A stretch of 64,000 bases of DNA from Psychroserpens burtonensis DSM 12212 (GTDB taxonomy: Bacteria; Bacteroidota; Bacteroidia; Flavobacteriales; Flavobacteriaceae), in the NCBI RefSeq assembly GCF_000425305.1, contig NZ_AUDE01000019.1:59683-123682 (forward strand). The letters run 5' to 3'. Both the position numbers and the translations under genes were made by a program. The notes beneath the pieces are model-generated. The model did no database searches. It saw only the letters and a program-made list of their open reading frames with translations, and was not told the DNA's origin. This document shows, one piece after another, positions 9,309-16,740 of the stretch (positions are counted from its first letter, which is position 1; the number at the start of each line of letters is the position of its first letter).

Positions 9309-9605
9309 ATGGACACAACACATCTTATATCAATCCAACAGTTTTGTACACATTATAAAGTTCCTGAAGCTTTTATAGATGCACTTTATGAATATGATTT
9401 AGTTCAAATTACTATAACGGATAATGACAATTTTTTACAAACCAATCAGCTTAACGATGTTGAGAAAATGATACGTTTGCATTACGATCTTCATATCAAT
9501 TTAGAAGGGATAGATGCTATTTATAATTTGCTCAAACAAGTCGAATATCTTCAATTAGAAAACAGAACATTAAAGAACAAGTTAAACTCTTACGAGGATT
9601 TTTAA
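9309..9605 (+). CDS. cbpM: Chaperone modulator CbpM
   Basis: 98 residues with the MerR-like CbpM layout: SIQQFCTHYKVPEAFIDALYEYDLV, an acidic turn, then VEKMIRLHYDLHINLEGIDAIYNLL, and a C-terminal coiled coil. CbpM binds the J domain of CbpA and blocks its work with DnaK. Placement directly after cbpA supports the call. Confidence 0.9.
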   Translation: MDTTHLISIQQFCTHYKVPEAFIDALYEYDLVQITITDNDNFLQTNQLNDVEKMIRLHYDLHINLEGIDAIYNLLKQVEYLQLENRTLKNKLNSYEDF

Positions 9606-9615
9606 TTCCTTTTTT

Positions 9616-10536
9616 ATGATAGCAATAGAAAATATAAAAGAATGGCTAATTGCTAACCCTTTTATTTGGAGTATGATTAAATTCTCGGTCATTCTAATAA
9701 TTCTTTTATTACTCATTCAGATTTTAAGGCGTTACTTAAGAAAGAAAATATCAAATACCGTGGTGCGTTACAAAACGCAAAAAGGAATAGAAATTCTGGG
9801 TTATGTATTGCTAACTTTTTTAGCAATCACCTATTTTTCGGGAGCCATTAAAGATTTTACTATTGTCATTGGTTTATTTACCGCAGGATTGGCATTTACA
9901 TTGCAAGAATTAATTTTAAGTATAGCAGGTTCTATGTATATTTTTTTGGTAAAAGTGTATAAGCCTGGCGATCGAATTGAAATTAATGGCATTAAAGGCG
10001 ATGTGATTGATGTGGATAGTATCTATACCACTATGATGGAAATTGGTCAATGGGTAAGCAGCGATAATTACAGTGGTCGTATTGTGAAACTAAGTAATGC
10101 TTTTGTTTTTAAAGGCCCTATATATAATTACTCTCAGGATTTTCCGTTTATCTGGGATGAGTTTAATTTGCCAATTCGCTACGGTTCTGATATTGATTTA
10201 GCAAAATCTATTGTTATTAAAATTGCTTCGGAAACCCTTTCAGAATATACAGCAAATTCAAAGTCGCAATGGAAAGATGTTGTCAATAAATATTATATAG
10301 AAGATGCTCAAGTAGATCCTACATTAGCCATTACTTTAACCGATAATTGGATTCAATTTAATTTGAGATATATTGTTGATTTTAAGAAACGTCGTCTTGT
10401 AAAGCACCTTTTAAATGATAAAATAAGACTAGAAATTGAAAATACAAAAGGTGAAATCATCTTAGCATCTTCAACTATTGAGCTTATTAAAATTCCAGAA
10501 TTGGAAGTGAAGTTAAATGTAGACCAGTCCAAATAA
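9616..10536 (+). CDS. Small-conductance mechanosensitive channel (MscS family)
   Basis: 306 residues. Three membrane helices: residues about 17-38, 58-76, and the pore-lining TM3 near 80-115 with its Gly/Ala packing face (VIGLFTAGLAFTLQELILSIAGSMYIF). The beta domain starts at YKPGDRIEINGIKGDVIDVD, followed by a C-terminal alpha/beta domain. It opens under membrane tension to release solutes. Last gene of the operon, 10 nt after cbpM. Confidence 0.92.
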   Translation: MIAIENIKEWLIANPFIWSMIKFSVILIILLLLIQILRRYLRKKISNTVVRYKTQKGIEILGYVLLTFLAITYFSGAIKDFTIVIGLFTAGLAFTLQELILSIAGSMYIFLVKVYKPGDRIEINGIKGDVIDVDSIYTTMMEIGQWVSSDNYSGRIVKLSNAFVFKGPIYNYSQDFPFIWDEFNLPIRYGSDIDLAKSIVIKIASETLSEYTANSKSQWKDVVNKYYIEDAQVDPTLAITLTDNWIQFNLRYIVDFKKRRLVKHLLNDKIRLEIENTKGEIILASSTIELIKIPELEVKLNVDQSK

Positions 10537-10567
10537 TAGTATAAGATGAGGTTTGTAAACTAGGGTT

Positions 10568-11200
10568 CTAATTACTCTTTATAATTTGATTTTCTTCTAG
10601 CGATTTTACAATAGCAGTCACATAATTAGTAACTGTTGTATTAACTTGTTTGGGGTCTACAACATCATACGAAGCGACCCAAACTAAAGACTTATCATTA
10701 TGTTCCTTTAAGTTATATAAAGACGCTTCAATATGGTAAATTTTATACTTATTGTAATAGCCTTCAGTATGGTATACATCTTGGGCTAAATAATAATAAC
10801 GACCAAAACGTCTCCAATAGTAGTGTGTTCTAAAGTTGTCTCCACCATAAGATACTTTCTCGTCAATACCTTTTACTGCGGAAATTATAACAGCATCAAA
10901 ACCGTCATTTGATAGTCTTTTTATCTCTTTTTCAATCTCTTCTTCGGTTTGTTTTGAGCTCGTGAATGTAGGTTTAAAAACGGTGTAGCTCTCAACAGCT
11001 TCAATGCCTCTATTGGTAAGTGCTGTTTTTAATTGTTCTTCAAATAGCATTCTTCCACTGCTGTTATCTGTTAGACCTATAATAAGAATTTTCTTTGGTT
11101 GATAGTTCTTGTAATCACTATTGATCCAACTGTCAGTGACTCTTGCTGTAGAGCAACTTGCTAACAAAATCATTACAAGGAGGCTCATAGCTGTTTTCAT
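10568..11200 (-). CDS. Putative outer-membrane lipoprotein
   Basis: 210 residues. Signal peptide with lipobox LLASC (Cys16-17 region), then an alpha/beta domain beginning KKILIIGLTDN and ending with a long helix. It resembles lipoproteins of the DUF4136 kind in general shape, but I cannot assign it firmly. A tyrosine/arginine-rich loop (THYYWRRFGRYYYLAQDVYH) stands out. It is transcribed away from the Crp/Fnr gene; the short intergenic region between them holds a TGAT-type palindrome that fits the regulator promoter best. Confidence 0.65.
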   Translation of the reverse strand: MKTAMSLLVMILLASCSTARVTDSWINSDYKNYQPKKILIIGLTDNSSGRMLFEEQLKTALTNRGIEAVESYTVFKPTFTSSKQTEEEIEKEIKRLSNDGFDAVIISAVKGIDEKVSYGGDNFRTHYYWRRFGRYYYLAQDVYHTEGYYNKYKIYHIEASLYNLKEHNDKSLVWVASYDVVDPKQVNTTVTNYVTAIVKSLEENQIIKSN

Positions 11201-11250
11201 AATCTCTAAGTTTTATCTCATAAAATTATTTGATTCACTGCGGTATTACA

Positions 11251-11293
11251 ATGATATAAATCAGTAGAATTCTCTTTAAGATGCTTACTTTTG
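11251..11293 (+). promoter_or_regulatory. Crp/Fnr-type promoter of the regulator gene
   Basis: Palindrome ATGATATAAATCAG at 11251-11264 and -7 box TACTTTTG at 11286-11293, with a 21-bp gap (one less than the usual 22). Predicted start near 11298, 20 nt before the Crp/Fnr gene, suggesting auto- or cross-regulation. Confidence 0.68.
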
Positions 11294-11317
11294 AATTAAC
11301 AACCGATTTCTGAGCCA

Positions 11318-11950
11318 ATGATAGAAGAATTAAAACAAAATTATGGTTACTTATTTGAAGATGAGTTACTTAATGAGATTAATGATGTTGGGGCCTACAA
11401 GGATATACCTGAAGGTTACCAACTTATTGAAATTGGTGACTATATAAAATCGATGCCACTCTTAGTAAGTGGAGCTATAAAAATTCTTCGAGAAGACACA
11501 AATGGGGATGAACTTATATTATATTTTATAGAGCAAGGCGATACGTGCGCTATGACACTGTCATGCTGCTTAGGGCAATCTAAAAGTGAAATTAGAGCCA
11601 TTGCAGAAACAGATACTAAATTAATTATGATTCCTGTGCAAAAAATGGAAGAGTGGTTGGGTAAGTATAAAAGTTGGCAGCGATTTATTTTACAAAGTTA
11701 TCATGATCGTATGGGCGAATTACTTCAAGCTATAGATACGATTGCATTTTTAAAAATGGATGATCGGTTGTTTAAATATTTAAAAGATAAAGCCATGGTA
11801 AACCATAATGATTTAATCCATGTGACCCATCAAGAAATAGCTCAAGATTTACATACGTCTAGAGTCGTTATTTCGAGATTATTAAAGAAATTATCTTTAA
11901 GCGGTAAAATAGAACTTCATAGAAATAATATTAAGGTTATAGAATTATAG
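11318..11950 (+). CDS. Crp/Fnr family transcription regulator
   Basis: 210 residues. An N-terminal cyclic-nucleotide-binding-like beta-roll (residues about 25-120) is followed by a long dimer helix and a winged helix-turn-helix (VTHQEIAQDLHTSRVVISRLLKKL, residues about 165-190). The recognition helix keeps the second Arg of the R-E-x3-R pattern, but the usual Glu is Val (TSRVVISR). The beta-roll carries Cys77, Cys83 and Cys84 (TCAMTLSCC) where a phosphate-binding cassette would lie, so cAMP binding is doubtful and redox or persulfide sensing is possible. It directly precedes TauE/SafE and sulfur-oxidation genes, each behind a GTAAC-N4-GTTAC site, making it the best candidate for binding those sites. 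Confidence 0.9.
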   Translation: MIEELKQNYGYLFEDELLNEINDVGAYKDIPEGYQLIEIGDYIKSMPLLVSGAIKILREDTNGDELILYFIEQGDTCAMTLSCCLGQSKSEIRAIAETDTKLIMIPVQKMEEWLGKYKSWQRFILQSYHDRMGELLQAIDTIAFLKMDDRLFKYLKDKAMVNHNDLIHVTHQEIAQDLHTSRVVISRLLKKLSLSGKIELHRNNIKVIEL

Positions 11951-11953
11951 AAT

Positions 11954-11997
11954 GTAACTTTTGTTACTAAAAACCATGTAAATACGAGTTAATTTTG
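11954..11997 (+). promoter_or_regulatory. GTAAC-type Crp/Fnr promoter before TauE/SafE
   Basis: Perfect palindrome arms GTAAC-TTTT-GTTAC at 11954-11967, a 22-bp gap, then a perfect -7 box TAATTTTG at 11990-11997. Predicted start near 12002, 12 nt before the GTG start codon. Confidence 0.78.
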
Positions 11998-12013
11998 AAG
12001 AAATATTTTTTTC

Positions 12014-12814
12014 GTGGATTTACAACAGTTACTTGGTTATTTTGGAGCGCTTTTAATAGGAATCGTATTAGGTCTTATTGGAGGTGGTGGCTCAATTTTA
12101 ACAGTACCAATTTTAGTATATCTTCTATTTATTAATCCAGTAACAGCAACTGCCTATTCTTTATTTGTTGTAGGTGTCTCAGCCTTAGTTGGAGCAATTA
12201 GAAATATGCAGAAAGGCTTGGTTGACTATAGAACAGCTATTGTTTTTGCAATCCCAGCTTTTATTACGGTATACCTAACCCGCAAGTATCTTATTCCAGC
12301 TATTCCTGATGAATTATTTTCAATTGGCGATTTTTTGGTAACTAAAAACATTGCTATTATGCTCTTTTTTGCCCTAGTGATGTTAGTCGCTTCAATCTCT
12401 ATGATTAGAAGTAAAAATCAAGATTATGAAGAAGAAACTATCGTTTCATATAATTATCCATTAATTATTATAGAGGGATTAGTTGTAGGTGTTTTAACAG
12501 GTATCGTCGGCGCAGGTGGTGGGTTTTTGATCATACCTGCTTTAGTATTATTAGCGAAATTACCAATGAAAAAAGCAGTGGCCACTTCACTGTTAATTAT
12601 TGCCATAAAGTCTCTAATTGGTTTTATTGGAGATGTTGAAAATTTAGATATAGAGTGGTCATTTTTATTTGTATTTACTGCTATTTCAGTAGTCGGTATT
12701 TTTTTAGGTATTTATCTATCAAAATTTATTGAAGGAAAAAAATTGAAGAAAGGTTTTGGGTGGTTTGTTTTAATAATGGGGATTTATATCATCTACAAAG
12801 AATTATCTAAGTAG
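12014..12814 (+). CDS. TauE/SafE-type sulfite exporter
   Basis: 266 residues, starting with GTG. Eight or so membrane helices in two repeats, each opened by the family glycine-rich motif: LGLIGGGGSILTVPILVYLL near residue 19 and LTGIVGAGGGFLIIPALVLL near residue 160. TauE/SafE proteins export sulfite, sulfoacetate or related sulfur anions across the inner membrane. The next gene is a persulfide dioxygenase, which produces sulfite, so removal of sulfite is the likely job. It is the first target behind the Crp/Fnr gene. Confidence 0.9.
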   Translation: MDLQQLLGYFGALLIGIVLGLIGGGGSILTVPILVYLLFINPVTATAYSLFVVGVSALVGAIRNMQKGLVDYRTAIVFAIPAFITVYLTRKYLIPAIPDELFSIGDFLVTKNIAIMLFFALVMLVASISMIRSKNQDYEEETIVSYNYPLIIIEGLVVGVLTGIVGAGGGFLIIPALVLLAKLPMKKAVATSLLIIAIKSLIGFIGDVENLDIEWSFLFVFTAISVVGIFLGIYLSKFIEGKKLKKGFGWFVLIMGIYIIYKELSK

Positions 12815-12819
12815 GTATT

Positions 12820-12863
12820 GTAACCTTAGTTACACGATGAGATAATTATTAATATTACTTTTA
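12820..12863 (+). promoter_or_regulatory. GTAAC-type Crp/Fnr promoter before persulfide dioxygenase
   Basis: GTAAC-CTTA-GTTAC at 12820-12833, a 22-bp gap, and TACTTTTA at 12856-12863. Predicted start near 12868, 32 nt before the gene. Confidence 0.75.
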
Positions 12864-12899
12864 AACTGTTAGTTAAAAATTAGAAAAGACGCATAGAAT

Positions 12900-14315
12900 A
12901 TGAAAATAGAACAAATATATACAGGATGTTTAGCTCATGCAGCTTATTATATCGAAAGTAATGGAGAAGCTGCCATAGTTGATCCTTTAAGAGAAGTAGG
13001 GCCTTATATAAAGAGAGCTAAATTGGATGATGCAAAAATTAAATACATTTTTGAAACTCATTTTCATGCCGATTTTGTTTCAGGACATTTAGATTTAAAA
13101 GAAAAGACAGGAGCTCAAATTGTCCTTGGCCCAACAGCAAAACCTAGTTATGAAGCAATTGTCGCAGAAGATAATCAGGTATTTGAAATAGGAGCCTATA
13201 AAGTAAAGGTGATTCACACACCTGGACATACAATGGAAAGTACAACGTATTTGTTGATTGATGAGAACGACAAAGAGCATGGTATCGTCACTGGAGACAC
13301 ACTTTTTATTGGTGATGTTGGACGCCCAGATTTGGCACAAAAAATTGTAGCAAATCTAACACAAGAAAAATTAGCAGGTTTGTTATTTGATTCTTTACGG
13401 CATAAAATCATGCCCCTAAGCGATGATTTAATTATATATCCCAATCATGGAGCTGGTTCTGCTTGTGGTAAAAATATGAGTAAAGAAACTACAGATACTT
13501 TAGGTCATCAAAAGAAAGTCAATTATGCGTTACGTGCTGATATGACGAAAGAAGAGTTTATAGAAGAGTTATTAGAGGGTTTAAAAGAGCCGCCAGGATA
13601 TTTTCCTCAAAATGTTATGATGAATATTCAAGGGTATGAAAGTTTTGATAAGGTAATGTCAAAATCTCAGAAACCGTTGACTGCAAAAGTGTTTGAAGCC
13701 GCTGCAAATGAAACAGGAGCTATTGTTATAGATGTACGCCATCAATCAGAATTTATAAAGGGTCATGTGCCACGTTCAATATTTATTGGTATTGACGGGG
13801 ATTTTGCACCTTGGGTTGGGGCTTTAATTGTTAATGTGACACAACCCCTCTTATTTATAGTTTCTCAAGGGAGAGAAAAAGAGGTTATTATACGCTTGTC
13901 TAGAGTAGGATTTGATAATGTAATTGGTTATTTAGAAGGCGGATTTAGTGCTTGGAAACAAGTAGGAATGGAATATGATACATTAAATTCAATTTCTGCT
14001 GAAGAATTTGCAAATAGATATCCTCAAAATAAAGATTTGGTATTTGATGTCCGAAAAGAAGGTGAATATCTTGCCGAACATATTGGTGATGCTAAGCATA
14101 CACCTTTAGATTATATCAATAATCATTTGACAGAGTTTCCAAAAAACAAGCTTTTTTATGTGCATTGCGCTAGTGGGTATCGCTCTGTGATAGCTGCTTC
14201 AATTTTAAAAAGCAGAGGCATCCATAACGTAATTAATATTTCTGGAGGTTATGATGCCATAAAAAATACAAATGTGCCAAGAACAGATTTTGTTTGTCCT
14301 ACGACACTTAAATAG
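12900..14315 (+). CDS. Persulfide dioxygenase-rhodanese fusion (CstB-like)
   Basis: 471 residues in three parts. Residues 1-240 are a metallo-beta-lactamase fold of the ETHE1 type: THFHADF gives His54, His56 and Asp58, HTPGHT and GDTLFIGDVGRPD follow, and PNHGAGSACG closes the iron site. Residues about 265-365 are a rhodanese fold whose catalytic loop reads VSQGRE and lacks Cys. Residues about 375-465 are an intact rhodanese with Cys423 in CASGYR. This order matches CstB-type enzymes, which oxidise low-molecular persulfides to sulfite and thiosulfate. It would work downstream of the sulfide:quinone oxidoreductase at 29866 and feed sulfite to the exporter upstream. Confidence 0.93.
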   Translation: MKIEQIYTGCLAHAAYYIESNGEAAIVDPLREVGPYIKRAKLDDAKIKYIFETHFHADFVSGHLDLKEKTGAQIVLGPTAKPSYEAIVAEDNQVFEIGAYKVKVIHTPGHTMESTTYLLIDENDKEHGIVTGDTLFIGDVGRPDLAQKIVANLTQEKLAGLLFDSLRHKIMPLSDDLIIYPNHGAGSACGKNMSKETTDTLGHQKKVNYALRADMTKEEFIEELLEGLKEPPGYFPQNVMMNIQGYESFDKVMSKSQKPLTAKVFEAAANETGAIVIDVRHQSEFIKGHVPRSIFIGIDGDFAPWVGALIVNVTQPLLFIVSQGREKEVIIRLSRVGFDNVIGYLEGGFSAWKQVGMEYDTLNSISAEEFANRYPQNKDLVFDVRKEGEYLAEHIGDAKHTPLDYINNHLTEFPKNKLFYVHCASGYRSVIAASILKSRGIHNVINISGGYDAIKNTNVPRTDFVCPTTLK

Positions 14316-14336
14316 AATACATGATTTTTTGGTTGG

Positions 14337-14373
14337 AAAAGGCGTTTCTGAAATTAAGTAGGAGGCGCTTTTG
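14337..14373 (+). terminator. Possible terminator after the dioxygenase gene
   Basis: AAAAGGCG at 14337-14344 can pair with CGCTTTT at 14366-14372 with one bulged G; the right arm runs into a short T-rich tail. Weak stem, so only a tentative call. Confidence 0.3.
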
Positions 14374-14378
14374 TTTAT

Positions 14379-14422
14379 GTAACAATGGTCACCAAAAAAA
14401 TCATCTAAATCAAGTAATTTTA
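14379..14422 (+). promoter_or_regulatory. GTAAC-type Crp/Fnr promoter before rhodanese
   Basis: GTAAC-AATG-GTCAC at 14379-14392 (one arm of each variant type), a 22-bp gap, and TAATTTTA at 14415-14422. Predicted start near 14427. Confidence 0.7.
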
Positions 14423-14463
14423 TAAATAAATCATAAAATCACCAATTTAAAACATTCAGTCAT

Positions 14464-14805
14464 ATGTCGTTTTTGTTAGCATTATTTGGAATAAAACCAG
14501 TAAAAAATGATTCTATAACTGTTCTTACTCCGGTTGAGTTTAAACTTAAAGTCGTTCATAATAATGTTCAACTAGTAGATGTTAGAACACTAAAAGAATA
14601 TAAATCAGGTCATATCAAAGGTTCTAAAAATATAGACTTCTTTTCAAGTAAATTTAATATTGAATTTGATAAAATGAATAAACAAAAACCAGTTTATGTG
14701 TATTGCAGAAGCGGAAGTAGAAGCAGACAAACATCGAAAAAGCTCTATGCTTTGGGGTTTGCACAGATATATGATTTAAAAGGCGGAATAATAAACTATA
14801 ACTAA
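14464..14805 (+). CDS. Single-domain rhodanese
   Basis: 113 residues. Rhodanese fold with the catalytic loop CRSGSRS near residues 80-86 in the context VYVYCRSGSRSRQT, and the GGI segment near the end. It transfers sulfane sulfur between small thiols and proteins. There is a hydrophobic N-terminus (MSFLLALFGI) but no clear signal peptide. It is directly joined to the heme lipoprotein gene (stop and start adjacent) and is controlled by a GTAAC-type site like the dioxygenase. Confidence 0.92.
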   Translation: MSFLLALFGIKPVKNDSITVLTPVEFKLKVVHNNVQLVDVRTLKEYKSGHIKGSKNIDFFSSKFNIEFDKMNKQKPVYVYCRSGSRSRQTSKKLYALGFAQIYDLKGGIINYN

Positions 14806-15804
14806 ATGAAGAATTTAATAGTATTAATGTTGTTGTTATTATTTGTTTTTGGTTGTAATAAAACTAAAGATAAAAGTTATGTTTCTACAACAGAAATTGA
14901 AAAGGTAGAATCACATCCAGGAAAGAAATTGATGCAAATTAATTGTTATGTATGTCATAGTCCAACAGCTAGTCATGATGATAGAATTGGACCTCCAATG
15001 GTTGCTGTTAAAAAGCACTACTTGGAAGATGGTATGACCAAGGAACAATTTACTAATGATATCCAAAATTGGATTAATAATCCAACGAAAGACACTGCAA
15101 AAATGCATGGTGCTGTAAAACGTTTTGGTGTTATGCCTAAACAGGTTTTTCCTGAGGAAACAATTAAACAAATAAGCGACTATATGTTTGATTATGACAT
15201 TGAGGAGCCAACATGGTTTGAGGATCATTTTAACTCAAAAAAAGTAAAACAGAAAGGACAGGGATTAGGAAAAAAAAAGGGAAATCATAAACAACAAGAA
15301 CAAGCTAATGCTGAAGACTTAACTGATGGAAAGCGAGGATTAAACTATGCATTGACGACTAAAGCAGTTTTAGGTAGAAACTTAATGGGAATACTACAAA
15401 AAAAAGGAACTATAGAAGCTTTAACGTTTTGTAATACCAAAGCTTATCCGTTAACAGATAATATGGCTACTGTTCATAATGCGACTATCAAAAGAGTGAC
15501 AGATAAACCGCGAAATCCTGATAATATTGCTAATTCAGAAGAGTTAATCTATATCGAAAAATTCAAAGAACGTGTTTTCAATGAAGATGAAATTGATCCT
15601 ATTGTAATTCAATTGAATGATAAAGTTCAATTTTATTATCCAATCATTACAAATTCCATGTGCTTACAGTGTCATGGTAAGCCCAACGAAACTATTAAAA
15701 AAGACGTTTTGAATACAATAGCGCAGTTTTATCCGAAAGATAAAGCAATTGGATATGAAATCAATGAGGTAAGAGGGTTATGGAGCGTTTCTTTTGAGAA
15801 ATAA
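14806..15804 (+). CDS. Heme lipoprotein: cytochrome c plus DUF3365
   Basis: 332 residues. Lipobox FGC with Cys17, then a class I-like cytochrome c domain with CYVCH at 47-51 and a probable Met ligand in FGVMPKQVF near residue 107. A Lys/Gln-rich linker follows (residues about 145-170). The C-terminal half matches DUF3365, a heme-binding PAS-like domain, with CLQCH at 286-290. A periplasmic electron carrier or heme sensor is likely. Position after the rhodanese gene suggests a role in sulfur compound oxidation, but no partner is known. Confidence 0.85.
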   Translation: MKNLIVLMLLLLFVFGCNKTKDKSYVSTTEIEKVESHPGKKLMQINCYVCHSPTASHDDRIGPPMVAVKKHYLEDGMTKEQFTNDIQNWINNPTKDTAKMHGAVKRFGVMPKQVFPEETIKQISDYMFDYDIEEPTWFEDHFNSKKVKQKGQGLGKKKGNHKQQEQANAEDLTDGKRGLNYALTTKAVLGRNLMGILQKKGTIEALTFCNTKAYPLTDNMATVHNATIKRVTDKPRNPDNIANSEELIYIEKFKERVFNEDEIDPIVIQLNDKVQFYYPIITNSMCLQCHGKPNETIKKDVLNTIAQFYPKDKAIGYEINEVRGLWSVSFEK

Positions 15805-15851
15805 AATTAATCAGGTATGAGCATTTTTCAGAAGTTATAAACTAATAAAAA

Positions 15852-16045
15852 CTGGTGTCATTTGATTTCTTTACAGAGTGATGCAGTCCATTTAAAATGT
15901 TGAATCCGTTTTTGATCCAAGACAATGATGTTCTTCGTGAACGCGTGCCGATTATTAAAATAGATATCAGTAAAAAAAGGGGTAAGCATCAAAATATCAG
16001 GTTAGAGGTCTTCCTGCTTTACTACTATTTAATTACGGAAAGTAA
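15852..16045 (+). pseudogene. Decayed thioredoxin gene
   Basis: The plus strand reads LVSFDFFTE, a TGA stop (15879-15881) where Trp should be, then CSPFKMLNPF in place of CGPCKMLAPV, and on to VPIIKIDISKK. After a frameshift near 15985 the reading continues as KYQVRGLPALLLFNYGK and a stop at 16043. The order and wording match thioredoxin (compare the intact copy at 2683..2982), but the active-site Trp and second Cys are lost and the frame is broken. A clear pseudogene of the sulfur/redox cluster. Confidence 0.82.
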
Positions 16046-16122
16046 TTTTAGAGGTTCTCTCCTAGTTTAGAAAGATGAACTTGTTAGTATCATTTTAAAT
16101 TATAATTAATACACTTACTGTT

Positions 16123-16329
16123 ATGAAAAGAAATATGAGTAATTCTGATAGGGCTATCAGATCAGTAATAGTGGCAATTGTAGTTATACTTTATTGGCAG
16201 GGAATAATAGAGGGCGCGTAAGCGTATATAATGATTGCATTATCAGTAATTTTTGTGCTTACAAGTTTGGTTAGCTTTTGCCCACTGTATAGAGTATTTG
16301 GAATTAGTTCTTGTAAAGTTAAGAAGTAA
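16123..16329 (+). pseudogene. DUF2892 membrane protein gene with nonsense codon
   Basis: Starts MKRNMSNSDRAIRSVIVAIV with the usual two-helix DUF2892 layout and ends VSFCPLYRVFGISSCKVKK. Codon 33 is TAA (16219-16221) in a spot where a leucine codon is expected (A-stop-A), a single-base change from TTA. The second helix and the SFCPLY motif are intact after the stop, so the loss looks recent. DUF2892 proteins often accompany rhodaneses, as here. An intact DUF2892 gene lies at 38284..38493. Confidence 0.8.
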
Positions 16330-16740
16330 ATTAAAAAGGGTGATTTGTTATTTGTAATATATGCGTTGTGTTATCTAAAAAAGTATTTTAGTTATGACGA
16401 TATTGAAATACATATCTCGATATTTTTAAAAAATGGGCGCATAAAATCTCATTATCAAATTTTAGCCAGCGGTGGAGAGATATTATGATCACTGAAAATT
16501 CTGTAAATAAAAATAAAACCCTACATATAGGTCCAATAGAACTAGTATAATGATATTGTTACTAGTAAGCTTGGACCTAAGTAGTGTCAAAAATGTTTGA
16601 TTTTGATGGACTCCATAATTTAAAGGAGACTATAAATATTAAAATTAATTGCGATTAATGGTTATTGTATACTACTGCGATAATGAGTGGTCTTTCAATA
16701 ACGATATAGTCAGAATACAATTTGTAGTATATGATATCTT
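16330..16740. other. Gene-free stretch holding a compound inverted repeat
   Basis: No open frame of note between the DUF2892 remnant and the end of proA. The only strong structure is the two-step inverted repeat at 16528-16579, listed separately. Confidence 0.5.
16528..16579. repeat. Two-step perfect inverted repeat
   Basis: Outer arms TAGGTCCAA (16528-16536) and TTGGACCTA (16571-16579) are perfect complements. Inside a 4 x 4 unpaired region (TAGA / AAGC), a second perfect stem ACTAGTA (16541-16547) / TACTAGT (16560-16566) encloses a 12-nt loop. No T-run follows, so it is not a normal terminator. It could be a structured RNA, an operator pair or a recombination site. Confidence 0.75.
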
